42,339 bases of DNA from Deltaproteobacteria bacterium (GTDB lineage: Bacteria; Desulfobacterota; Dissulfuribacteria; Dissulfuribacterales; QOAL01), in contig WFZW01000065.1 of assembly GCA_015489365.1 (NCBI GenBank), forward strand, positions 1 to 42,339, read 5' to 3'. Positions within the stretch are counted from its first letter, which is position 1. The number at the start of each line of letters is the position of its first letter. Under the pieces are notes generated by a model. It ran no database searches. It was not told the DNA's origin and was given only the letters and a program-made list of their open reading frames with translations. Of this stretch, positions 28,864 to 37,300 are shown in pieces. The position numbers and the translations under genes were made by a program.

Positions 28864-31605
28864 ATGAAACAATTGGATCAAGAAATGTTACAGGATTATG
28901 TGATCGAGGCACAGGAAAATTTGCAAGAGCTTGAACCCAACCTATTACTCCTCGAGCAGGAGCCTGAAAATATCCCCCTGTTGAATGATTGTTTTCGAAA
29001 TATGCATAGCATAAAGGGCGCAGCCGGATATATGGGTCTTGAAAGGACCAGCACCCTGGCCCATAGAATGGAAACACTATTTGACCAGGTGCGTCAAGGA
29101 AAGCGGCACCTGGATGAGGGGACAATGAATCTGGCCTTCGAGGCACTGGATAGGTTGAAGAGCCTTGTGGCTGATGTGGCTGAAAAGGGCAGGGAACTTA
29201 CTGATATTTCCAGTATGATAGCCAGGCTCGAAGGTCTGGAGGACGTCCCTGCTAGGCAGGATAGGCAGGAAGCTAGCCCTGTGGAGGATTCATCGGAAAA
29301 CATGGGGGATGACACGATAGTCGAAGTAGACGATGACCAGGAGTTGCTCTGTATATATAGGGACGAGATGAAGAATCTCTACGGAGAGCTTGAGCGTCTG
29401 GCAAACTCGCATGATGCCTCTCTTCATGCCATCAACGGCATTGTCAGGGACATGATAAGGGTGACCAACTATGTTGGAGACCAGGATTTAATGGATGCCC
29501 TGGAGGCCGTTGCTGGATCAATTGACGAGAATGCCACTGCCACTGCTGACAAGCTGGATGTATCAGATATTATCGAACGTATCCATATGATTATCGAAGA
29601 GGGACTCGACATATGCCTTGAATCAGGCCTAGATACATCTGAATCGCAAGATAAGATAGAAGAAGACGATGAATTATATGGGATTTTTCTTGATTTCGTA
29701 GCTGAGGTCTCGGGTCCATTGGCCAATGTCCCAAGTGATCCTGACGAGGAATGGCTTGAGGCATGCAGTAGCGCCATCGAACGCCTCAAGGCCTCGGCCC
29801 ATTATATGGATTATGGAGAGGTACTGGCGATATTAGATGAATGGGGCGAGAGATTAGCTGAAATATTGTCAGAAAGCGGGAATAGTGGAAAACTCGATAC
29901 TGCACCATTAAGAGAACTTTGGCACCGACTTCTAGATTTGCTTCCAGGTCTTTCGGCCAAACTGGATGCACAGGGGCCCGAACCTGGAATGGTACCTAAG
30001 GGTATGGAAAAAACATCAGAAGAAGGCCCCTCTGTAATGGAACTTGAAGAGGCTATCGACGACCTATTTGCCGATGTTGAGACAGGGGAATCGGATACCC
30101 CGTTTGCATCACAAGTCACCAGTAGCCCCTCTAAGGTGCATGAAGCAAGGATTGATCCCTCTAAGAGCGGGGAAGAGATCCCGCCCCAACCTGCCATCCA
30201 TGGATTACATGATAACGGTTCCGCGTCACAGGATGCCGCCAGGAAGGATTCTGCCAATTCTACAAGACCTCGCTCGGCATCCAAGGATCGATCATCAAGG
30301 GGGTCTCAACTTGTAAGAATCGACTTGAACAAGGTCGAGGGGCTTCTTGGGGATGTGGGGGAGCTAGTAGTCCTGCGCTCGGCACTTGTGCAGCTTTCCC
30401 AGGAGATCAAGGGGCTCTATGGCCAGTGGCTTGAAGGACATATCTTGAGTAGCAAGGAACTCAAGCCATTTAAGGGCATAATGGTCCGGCTGTCCGAGCA
30501 TACATCCGCACTGGGCAGGGTAGTCAACCAGTTGCAGGATGGGGTCATGAGGATGAGGATGCTTCCGGTGAGTAGGCTTTTCAACCGTTATCCCCGTATG
30601 GTTCGTGATCTGGCCTTGAAACTTGGCAAAAAGGTTGAGCTTGACATGGAAGGCCTTGAAACAAACCTAGACAAGAGGGTGATAGAACAGATGGCCGATC
30701 CCCTCCAGCATATCATCAGGAATGCCATTGGCCATGGTATAGAACCTCCTGAACTTAGAGAGAAATTGGGCAAACCTGCCGCAGGACGCCTTAGGCTTTC
30801 TGCTCACCAGGAGGGAAATTTTGTCGTTATCAGCGTGATGGATGATGGCAAGGGACTGGACAGGGCTGCTATCCTGGAGAAGGCTGTAAAACAGGGCATA
30901 ATTAATCAGAATATTGGGTTGTCGTTTACAGATGAACAGGTCTGGAACATGATCTTTTTACCTGGGATTTCTACTGCCAGAGAGGTATCGGAAACCGCAG
31001 GTCGTGGTGTAGGCATGGACGTAGTGAGGCGCAATGTGGAAAGGCTGGGTGGAACTATTACCCTCCGTTCACAACAGGGCCAAGGGACCGAGATTCTTAT
31101 CCGTATCCCGCTGACACTGGCCATTATAAAGGCCCTCCTTGTGGGTATTGGCGAGCAGGTAATGGCCGTGCCGCTTGCATCTGTAAAGGAGACATTCAGG
31201 ATCTATCCTGACGAAATCAGTTCCATCGAGGGTTACGAGATTATCTCTGTCCGTCAGGATACGCTGCCACTCATTCGACTGGCAAATGTCTTTAGAGGTA
31301 CCGGGGCCAGCGCCAACCCAGAGAAATTGTTCGTGGTCAGGGTAAAACAGGGTGATATAGAGGCCTGCCTCGGGGTAGAGTCATTAAAAGGCCAGCAGGA
31401 GGTGGTTATAAAGCCGTTGGCAGAATATCTTACGGATCAGCCGGGTTTCTCAGGGGCTACCATTTTGGGCGATGGATCTATTGCACTCATCCTGGATATT
31501 CCAGTGGTTCTCCAGCGGGCGAAGGAGTTTACCTTGCGGCGTCAACAGGTCATGGAACAGGCTTCGATGGACCTGGGGCAGGTTGCAAGCAGGCTCATAC
31601 ATTGA
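28864..31605 (+). CDS. cheA: Chemotaxis histidine kinase CheA
   Basis: Hpt NMHSIKGAAGYMGLERTSTLAHRMETL; HATPase DPLQHIIRNAIGHGIEPPELR, GRGVGMDVVRRNVERLGGTI; C-terminal CheW-like regulatory domain. Confidence 0.95.
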   Translation: MKQLDQEMLQDYVIEAQENLQELEPNLLLLEQEPENIPLLNDCFRNMHSIKGAAGYMGLERTSTLAHRMETLFDQVRQGKRHLDEGTMNLAFEALDRLKSLVADVAEKGRELTDISSMIARLEGLEDVPARQDRQEASPVEDSSENMGDDTIVEVDDDQELLCIYRDEMKNLYGELERLANSHDASLHAINGIVRDMIRVTNYVGDQDLMDALEAVAGSIDENATATADKLDVSDIIERIHMIIEEGLDICLESGLDTSESQDKIEEDDELYGIFLDFVAEVSGPLANVPSDPDEEWLEACSSAIERLKASAHYMDYGEVLAILDEWGERLAEILSESGNSGKLDTAPLRELWHRLLDLLPGLSAKLDAQGPEPGMVPKGMEKTSEEGPSVMELEEAIDDLFADVETGESDTPFASQVTSSPSKVHEARIDPSKSGEEIPPQPAIHGLHDNGSASQDAARKDSANSTRPRSASKDRSSRGSQLVRIDLNKVEGLLGDVGELVVLRSALVQLSQEIKGLYGQWLEGHILSSKELKPFKGIMVRLSEHTSALGRVVNQLQDGVMRMRMLPVSRLFNRYPRMVRDLALKLGKKVELDMEGLETNLDKRVIEQMADPLQHIIRNAIGHGIEPPELREKLGKPAAGRLRLSAHQEGNFVVISVMDDGKGLDRAAILEKAVKQGIINQNIGLSFTDEQVWNMIFLPGISTAREVSETAGRGVGMDVVRRNVERLGGTITLRSQQGQGTEILIRIPLTLAIIKALLVGIGEQVMAVPLASVKETFRIYPDEISSIEGYEIISVRQDTLPLIRLANVFRGTGASANPEKLFVVRVKQGDIEACLGVESLKGQQEVVIKPLAEYLTDQPGFSGATILGDGSIALILDIPVVLQRAKEFTLRRQQVMEQASMDLGQVASRLIH

Positions 31606-31645
31606 AAGTCCGGATCCATGGGGATTGAGGCCATGACAAGCAGGC

Positions 31646-34009
31646 CTATTTAAGCCCTTTCCTACCGATCTGTGTCATGATATCCATCATCATCCTGATA
31701 TGCTGGGCCTGGTCGATCCTCTTATCGGTAGCAATCCTTTCCCATAGGGATACATCAGACATGTATTTATGACATCCCATGCACGTCCCGCCCTTTCTCA
31801 TGGCATCAAGCTCTTGCTTATTAAATGCCCGACTCAATGGCCAATGCGTGCCAACGGTTACGAGCTGCGTGCCGTTTGCATCCAGAATCTTTGACCAGTC
31901 AAAGGTCAATTGAGGTATCGCTGGGATCTGAATCTGATAGTGACGAGGTATGATCTTATCCGTCCTGGCGTTCATTAAATCTTCTACTACGTTCTTGTCG
32001 TATCTTCCAAGTGTACCACCGGATATGCCGAGCCCCATTGCCTTTGGATCCACATGGCAGGATTCGCATGTGCGGGCCTGTCTCTGCACGGTATGGGGTT
32101 GAACTGGAGACATGTCGATTGCCAGGGGTACCCTTTTTTGGCCAATGAACCTTGCCTCATCCGGGCTCTTTTCAATCCGGTTGTGGACAAGGGTTTCCCC
32201 GTTAGGACCTATTACGGTATAAACTACCTGACATCCCGGCATGAGGGGGGATATCCTACCTTCGCCATTGTAGCCGATAATTGGCACCTCCCAGCGAAGA
32301 TAGGATCTTGATTCTGAAACCTTTCCCGGGGATTCAAGGCCGCTGGTACCAAGCGGGGCATCGGGAGTAGTCCCGTTTTCCATGTGGGCATTACCATTTG
32401 CAGTCCAATCGGTTCCCATGGGTATATGTCCTGCATTTGAGGCATAGCTCACCTTTACGTGGCAGCCATAACATTGGGGGACCCATGATGCATGGCAGCT
32501 ATAACATTCCATCTTGTCCATATGGGTCTTGACCGAGACCATGGCCGTTTTTGCCGACAGGGTCTTCCAACCGTTTCTTATGGCAATATCCTTCAACAGA
32601 GGGACCTTGAAATCCTGTCCCGTGGCAGAATGAAGTATTACGCTGTTGGACCTGCGGATGACGTTACCCAAGGGGTTTCCTCTGGCGCTAAGTATGAAAC
32701 CATCCTCAGGTGCATAGGGAAAGCCGAATTCGTCTTCGGGTCGATTCTTCTTCAGTCCTACACCCCTGGGCCTGTTATTCAAGATCTTTCCAGCTTCATC
32801 CCCGAAACCTATGGGCAACTCCCATGGATAATCCGTGGGGGTCCCGTGGCAATCGGTGCATTCGATTTCTACCTGTGCCAAGGTAGTCCCGGCGATGTTT
32901 CCATCACCATGAACATCGATACTGGTATGGCAATCCTGGCATAAAAGGCCCCCTTTTGGGTTTCCTTTTCGACTCCTGTATTGATGATGAAGGTCGTCAG
33001 AGATGAAAAGATAGGTTTTGGTATGGAGCTTCGGCTGTTTTTTGCCGTGCTTGTCATATGGAGATCCATATGGAAATTCCATCAGGCCCTGGAACGATAC
33101 ACCAATCCGTTTGCCACGGTTATGGCAGGTATTGCAGGTTTCTACAGGGATACCTCCTGTCCTCCTGGTACCAACCAGTCTGTGCTTCAATATGTGGCCG
33201 GGTTCAGTTTTGTCTATGCTTTTATCCTTACCCTCGTAATAGCCATCATTGGCATAAAGAATATGGCAGGCACTGCAACCCATTCCCCTATAATCGCCCC
33301 GCTTTTCCCTGCCACGTACTCCAACGTGACAGCGTTGACATTCATGGCGCTGATAGGTCAAGGCGGCCAAACGTGGGTCTCGTTTGATTTCATTGGGATC
33401 GGCAGAGGGGAGCCTGGTAAGGCTATGGGGATATTGCCTTGGATACTTACCGATCTGTAGCTGCATGTAGTCCTTGTATGCCTTGCTACCTACCATAGGT
33501 ACAGGGCCGTCGGTATCCTTTATTTCATAGTTGCCATAGGGTACTTGGCAGTTTCTAGTCTTCTTGAATCCCCAAGTATGTAAATTGCCTGAGATCTTTC
33601 CAGCTTCGGTGTTCATGAGTGAAAGTTTGACACGGCGGATATAACCTGGATGGCAAAGTCCACAGGTGTTTTGGGCGATCCATATGGAGCCGGGATCAGG
33701 GTAAAAGGTCTTGGGGCCTCCGGCATTTTCAAGGCCCTCTGGTGTACCGCTATGGGCAATGGACTTGACTGAGTTCTCCTTGGGATTGCCGCCATGACAC
33801 ACGACACACCCTGCAGGATCGTCATACTTCATCCCTAGGGCCTTGATGGAGCGGGCCATATTAGAATCAGGCGGCATTATATTCTCTATGCCTTGATGGC
33901 AACCCTTTGTATTACACGCTGCGGTAGCAATTTCGGCTAGCATGTAGGTGCTGGGCAAAAATAGCAATGCTATTGTTAAAATATGTAAAAAGTAAGCCCT
34001 CTTATCCAT
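31646..34009 (-). CDS. Multiheme c-type cytochrome (11 CXXCH plus one CX4CH)
   Basis: N-terminal signal-like segment; CNTKGCH, CVVCH, CGLCH, CQRCH, CSACH, CNTCH, CQDCH, CTDCH, CYSCH, CYGCH, CESCH, CMGCH counted by eye. Confidence 0.9.
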   Translation of the reverse strand: MDKRAYFLHILTIALLFLPSTYMLAEIATAACNTKGCHQGIENIMPPDSNMARSIKALGMKYDDPAGCVVCHGGNPKENSVKSIAHSGTPEGLENAGGPKTFYPDPGSIWIAQNTCGLCHPGYIRRVKLSLMNTEAGKISGNLHTWGFKKTRNCQVPYGNYEIKDTDGPVPMVGSKAYKDYMQLQIGKYPRQYPHSLTRLPSADPNEIKRDPRLAALTYQRHECQRCHVGVRGREKRGDYRGMGCSACHILYANDGYYEGKDKSIDKTEPGHILKHRLVGTRRTGGIPVETCNTCHNRGKRIGVSFQGLMEFPYGSPYDKHGKKQPKLHTKTYLFISDDLHHQYRSRKGNPKGGLLCQDCHTSIDVHGDGNIAGTTLAQVEIECTDCHGTPTDYPWELPIGFGDEAGKILNNRPRGVGLKKNRPEDEFGFPYAPEDGFILSARGNPLGNVIRRSNSVILHSATGQDFKVPLLKDIAIRNGWKTLSAKTAMVSVKTHMDKMECYSCHASWVPQCYGCHVKVSYASNAGHIPMGTDWTANGNAHMENGTTPDAPLGTSGLESPGKVSESRSYLRWEVPIIGYNGEGRISPLMPGCQVVYTVIGPNGETLVHNRIEKSPDEARFIGQKRVPLAIDMSPVQPHTVQRQARTCESCHVDPKAMGLGISGGTLGRYDKNVVEDLMNARTDKIIPRHYQIQIPAIPQLTFDWSKILDANGTQLVTVGTHWPLSRAFNKQELDAMRKGGTCMGCHKYMSDVSLWERIATDKRIDQAQHIRMMMDIMTQIGRKGLK

Positions 34010-34074
34010 CGAAACTACCTCCTAGGTACAATGCCAACCTTTTCTACCAACTTTCATGCAAACTAAACCTTCTA

Positions 34075-34132
34075 CGATACCCCCGATATATGAAGATACA
34101 GCCATAATGCAGGGTATATTTTCATGGTAAAG
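34075..34132 (-). repeat. Family A element, partial
   Basis: Reverse complement CTTTACCATGAAAATATACCCTGCATTATGGCTGTATCTTCATATATCGGGGGTATCGTAGAAGGTTT. Confidence 0.7.
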
Positions 34133-34333
34133 TTCTGCATGTAAATTTTTAATTTAATTATCTTGTCAACTGTATCATTCTGCCATGGCCAAGTCCAGGT
34201 GGCTTCAGGTGCCTTATGGGGCTCTGTCAAGGTCATGTCATTTTCTATAATCAGGCACATAGGAGGGCTATAATGAAATATGAGGATGCCCTTTTGGGAA
34301 TATTGGGTCTTTCGTTCGTGTAGGTCCTGCGTA

Positions 34334-34440
34334 TTCATGGTTAATCAGAAATGCATTTTACCGTGAAAGTACAGAAGACTATGGGCTGTATCTTCATGTA
34401 TTGGGGGTGCGGCACCAAGGTACGGGCCACATGGAAGTTT
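34334..34440 (+). repeat. Family A element with inverted family B box at its 5' end
   Basis: TCATGGTTAATCAGAAATGCATTTTACCGTGAAAGTACAGAAGACTATGGGCTGTATCTTCATGTATTGGGGGTGCGGCACCAAGGTACGGGCCACATGGAAGTTT. Confidence 0.88.
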
Positions 34441-34504
34441 TGGGCTAAGTGTTGCTTAACGAGGTTATGTACGTTAAGGCTAGAAAGTACAGGGGATCTC
34501 TATC

Positions 34505-34990
34505 ATGGAAAAAAACAAACCGGTTGAAAAGCACTTCATCCCTGCCTTAAGAGAGGGGGTGGATCTTGTAAGGATGATCCTTTTTGTGCGATTGAAGAGG
34601 TATCTGGCCGATAGATACCCGCATGAGGAATCTGGTTATATAGCCATGTTGTCAGGGGCTATGATCAATCGCCTTTTCGATACTCCAAATCCAGAGAGAC
34701 AATTTGCCGGGTTTGCAGCGGCAAATTCTGAACGGATCGAGAAGGAATTAGGTAATATTGCAACGGAATTTGCCGATCTGAGGATCCTTCTTACCGATGC
34801 CCTACGGATTCATTTTCTTTGCAATTATCAGGAAGACCTGGATAATGGAAACCAGGAAATGCTGAGCAGAGCCAGGGATTATGGCCTACTTATGGAGGAG
34901 CGGCCTGTGCCGCTGCCTAAGGGTTTTATGAATCTGGTCTATAGGGTTGGAAGGGCCTACGGGCTCATAAGATCCCAAGAAGATTCCTAG
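34505..34990 (+). CDS. Hypothetical protein, 161 aa, helical
   Basis: ORF with ATG after an element-bearing leader; convergent with fliW; family not recognised. Confidence 0.65.
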   Translation: MEKNKPVEKHFIPALREGVDLVRMILFVRLKRYLADRYPHEESGYIAMLSGAMINRLFDTPNPERQFAGFAAANSERIEKELGNIATEFADLRILLTDALRIHFLCNYQEDLDNGNQEMLSRARDYGLLMEERPVPLPKGFMNLVYRVGRAYGLIRSQEDS

Positions 34991-35463
34991 GGCTGATTAC
35001 AGGTTGTCGATGACACATGCAAGCCCTTTTTCAGGCGGATCTCAAATTGTACTGGATACCTCTTGGGATCTAGAACAAGCTGTCTTGCCAGCATATTCCT
35101 GCAATTGACGATGATGGGACCTAGTAGGTTGACCGTAACCTTGGGTGGTACATCACTTCTCTGTTTTCTTACGGTGACCAGGACCAACGTTTCTATGGAG
35201 TTGGTATCCCTTATATCCAAATCTTCAATGATTTCATCAGGGATGTTGAAGCTATAATCCGGACATACGAAGGCTGGATTAATGGTTATAAAGGCAAGTT
35301 CAGGCCTATCAATGCACTGTAACCAGGTAAACGGGGAGCCATCCCTGTGTGGAAGTAGTACAAAGCGTCTGTCTTCTTTGAAACCTGGTATACCTTGTTT
35401 GAAGGTGATTATCTTACTTTCATCTATTTCCAAGTTTCCAAAGCGGCTGGTATCGATTTTCAT
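34987..35463 (-). CDS. fliW: Flagellar assembly factor FliW
   Basis: MKIDTSRFGNLEIDESKIITFKQGIPGFKEDRRFVLLPH...PFTWLQCIDRPELAFITINP; next to csrA. Confidence 0.94.
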   Translation of the reverse strand: MKIDTSRFGNLEIDESKIITFKQGIPGFKEDRRFVLLPHRDGSPFTWLQCIDRPELAFITINPAFVCPDYSFNIPDEIIEDLDIRDTNSIETLVLVTVRKQRSDVPPKVTVNLLGPIIVNCRNMLARQLVLDPKRYPVQFEIRLKKGLHVSSTTCNQP

Positions 35464-35520
35464 AGCTGCGGCATCTTAAGAGCCTATTTTGTTTCCGTAT
35501 CCGTGTGGCCTTGTATGTAT

Positions 35521-35582
35521 GCGGTTCCAAGCGGCCGTTGGGCCCCTTTTCGTATCTTGAGTATTTGAAGATACAAGTTAAT
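35521..35582 (-). repeat. Family A element, degenerate
   Basis: Reverse complement TTAACTTGTATCTTCAAATACTCAAGATACGAAAAGGGGCCCAACGGCCGCTTGGAACC; internal stem GTATCTT/AAGATAC. Confidence 0.5.
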
Positions 35583-35689
35583 ACGTGTCATGTGACCACA
35601 TGTAGACAACAAATTTTTAGCTTTGATCTTGTGATCAGTTGGGCCTTTGCCCTGTAGGCCATCTCAACAGGCAATATTGGCAGGAAATC

Positions 35690-35770
35690 CAAACTTCCAT
35701 GCGGCCCGTACCTTAGTGCGCCCCCAATACATGAAGATACAGCCCATAGACTCTGTATTTTCACGGTAAA
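35690..35770 (-). repeat. Family A element directly abutting the csrA stop codon
   Basis: Reverse complement ATTTACCGTGAAAATACAGAGTCTATGGGCTGTATCTTCATGTATTGGGGGCGCACTAAGGTACGGGCCGCATGGAAGTTT. Confidence 0.9.
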
Positions 35771-36001
35771 TCAGGCATTAATCCTGAAGGGCAATTCGCT
35801 ATCTTCTATATCGGTAGTTGAGCTGGCAGCATTAATGTTTTCTTCTAATATCTTTTGCAAGACCTCTTCCCGGTATACTGACAGCCCCTTGGGGGCCTTT
35901 ATGCCAACGCGTACCTGGCGACCCCGTATTTCCAATATGGATATCTCTATATCGTCGCCTATTAGGATCTTCTGGCCTGACTTTCTTGCTAAGATAAGCA
36001 T
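35771..36001 (-). CDS. csrA: Carbon storage regulator CsrA
   Basis: [47 protein letters not shown]; start at 36001, where GGAGGG sits upstream. Confidence 0.97.
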   Translation of the reverse strand: MLILARKSGQKILIGDDIEISILEIRGRQVRVGIKAPKGLSVYREEVLQKILEENINAASSTTDIEDSELPFRINA

Positions 36002-36032
36002 GATGCCCTCCATGGCACTCGGGTACAGGGAT

Positions 36033-36050
36033 CTGCCAGGGCCCTGGCAG
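36033..36050 (-). promoter_or_regulatory. 18-bp perfect palindrome in csrA leader
   Basis: CTGCCAGGGCCCTGGCAG. Confidence 0.6.
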
Positions 36051-36086
36051 GTTATCTATCAACATGATAGCATTTCTTGTCTGGCC

Positions 36087-36170
36087 AAACCTTCATGCAG
36101 ACCATACCCCTTGGGTCGCACCCCTGACATGAAGATGGAACCCATGCGAGCCTGTATTTTCGGATAAACC
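36087..36170 (-). repeat. Family A element upstream of csrA
   Basis: Reverse complement GGTTTATCCGAAAATACAGGCTCGCATGGGTTCCATCTTCATGTCAGGGGTGCGACCCAAGGGGTATGGTCTGCATGAAGGTTT. Confidence 0.8.
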
Positions 36171-36227
36171 TTTATGCTGCATTCACAAGGTGCGTACTAG
36201 TATGTACGGCCACAGTACCTGTAGGTA

Positions 36228-37124
36228 TTACAGGAAATCCACCAGGCTAAGGTTCATAACCCTTGAGGCCGAGGCAAGTGCAGCTTTATAGCCCGTATCA
36301 AGGGCCTTTAGATCAGATATTGCCTTTATGATATCCGTATCTTCTATGGACGAAAGCAAAGTCTTGTCCGTAAGCCCTAGTGTATCCGTAATATCATCCC
36401 GGTTATCAAGATCGTTTTGTATGGCGCCAAGCACTGCGCTCTGGTCACTTATGTGGGTGATGACCTTGTCTAGATCCCCAAGGGCGATTTCTATATCAGG
36501 GCGGCTATCTGCCTTTAGCGCGTCGTAGAGTTGGTCCAGCGTCTCAAAGATTCCACTTTGAACCAAGGCGGTCTGCCCATCGATGTTTATCTTCAGTTGC
36601 TGGCCCGAGGCCACATCTACAGAGAAATCCTCCTGATTACCCAGATAGGTAACGTGGCCATCCCTATCCAGGGAAAATGGGCGTTGGCCTGGTCGATAAC
36701 CGGTTGTCTTTGAACCTGCCAGCACGTATCTATTCCCCATCTTTGTATTTGCCAAGGCCACTATCTCATCACGAATGGCCTTGACCTCAGAGGCAATAGC
36801 CTTCCTGTCATTAGAATTTTGTATATCATTTGCCCCTTCAACCGCGAGTTCCTTGGCCCGGCCCAGGCGATCTGTGATTTGTCTGAGCGCCGTTTCAGTA
36901 GCCTTTGCCCATCCCTTGCCATATGAGATGTTTCTCTTGTATTGATCTATTTCGGACAGTGTGCCCCTTACCTCCAACGCATGTGTCAATTTTACCGGGG
37001 CATCTGAAGGCATACGATAGATCTTGCCCGAGGATATACTGCTGTTTGTCTTGGCCTGTTTCTCCACCAATCTCGAAAGATCCGTGTTGATCTGGTCATA
37101 AAGTGTGTTCATCGTTACCCTCAT
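36228..37124 (-). CDS. flgL: Flagellar hook-associated protein FlgL
   Basis: MRVTMNTLYDQINTDLSRLVEKQAKTNSSISSGKIYRMPSDAPVKLTHALEVRGTLSEIDQYKRNI. Confidence 0.9.
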   Translation of the reverse strand: MRVTMNTLYDQINTDLSRLVEKQAKTNSSISSGKIYRMPSDAPVKLTHALEVRGTLSEIDQYKRNISYGKGWAKATETALRQITDRLGRAKELAVEGANDIQNSNDRKAIASEVKAIRDEIVALANTKMGNRYVLAGSKTTGYRPGQRPFSLDRDGHVTYLGNQEDFSVDVASGQQLKINIDGQTALVQSGIFETLDQLYDALKADSRPDIEIALGDLDKVITHISDQSAVLGAIQNDLDNRDDITDTLGLTDKTLLSSIEDTDIIKAISDLKALDTGYKAALASASRVMNLSLVDFL

Positions 37125-37220
37125 AACTTGCCTCCGGCAATCTCTATACTGATAATCCCTGCAACATTTCTAGTAATCCATGCGCATAAATACGATACTT
37201 TATAGGTTGGATCCTTCTTT

Positions 37221-37286
37221 CCATGGGTGCGTTGCCAAGGATTGGGTACTTGAGATATGTCTTGGGTATGGGCCGCATAATGCCTT
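37221..37286 (+). repeat. Family A-like element, degenerate
   Basis: CCATGGGTGCGTTGCCAAGGATTGGGTAC...TATGGGCCGCATAATG resembles the 3' half of family A with an insertion. Confidence 0.4.
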
Positions 37287-37300
37287 AAGAAATCCTTCTA

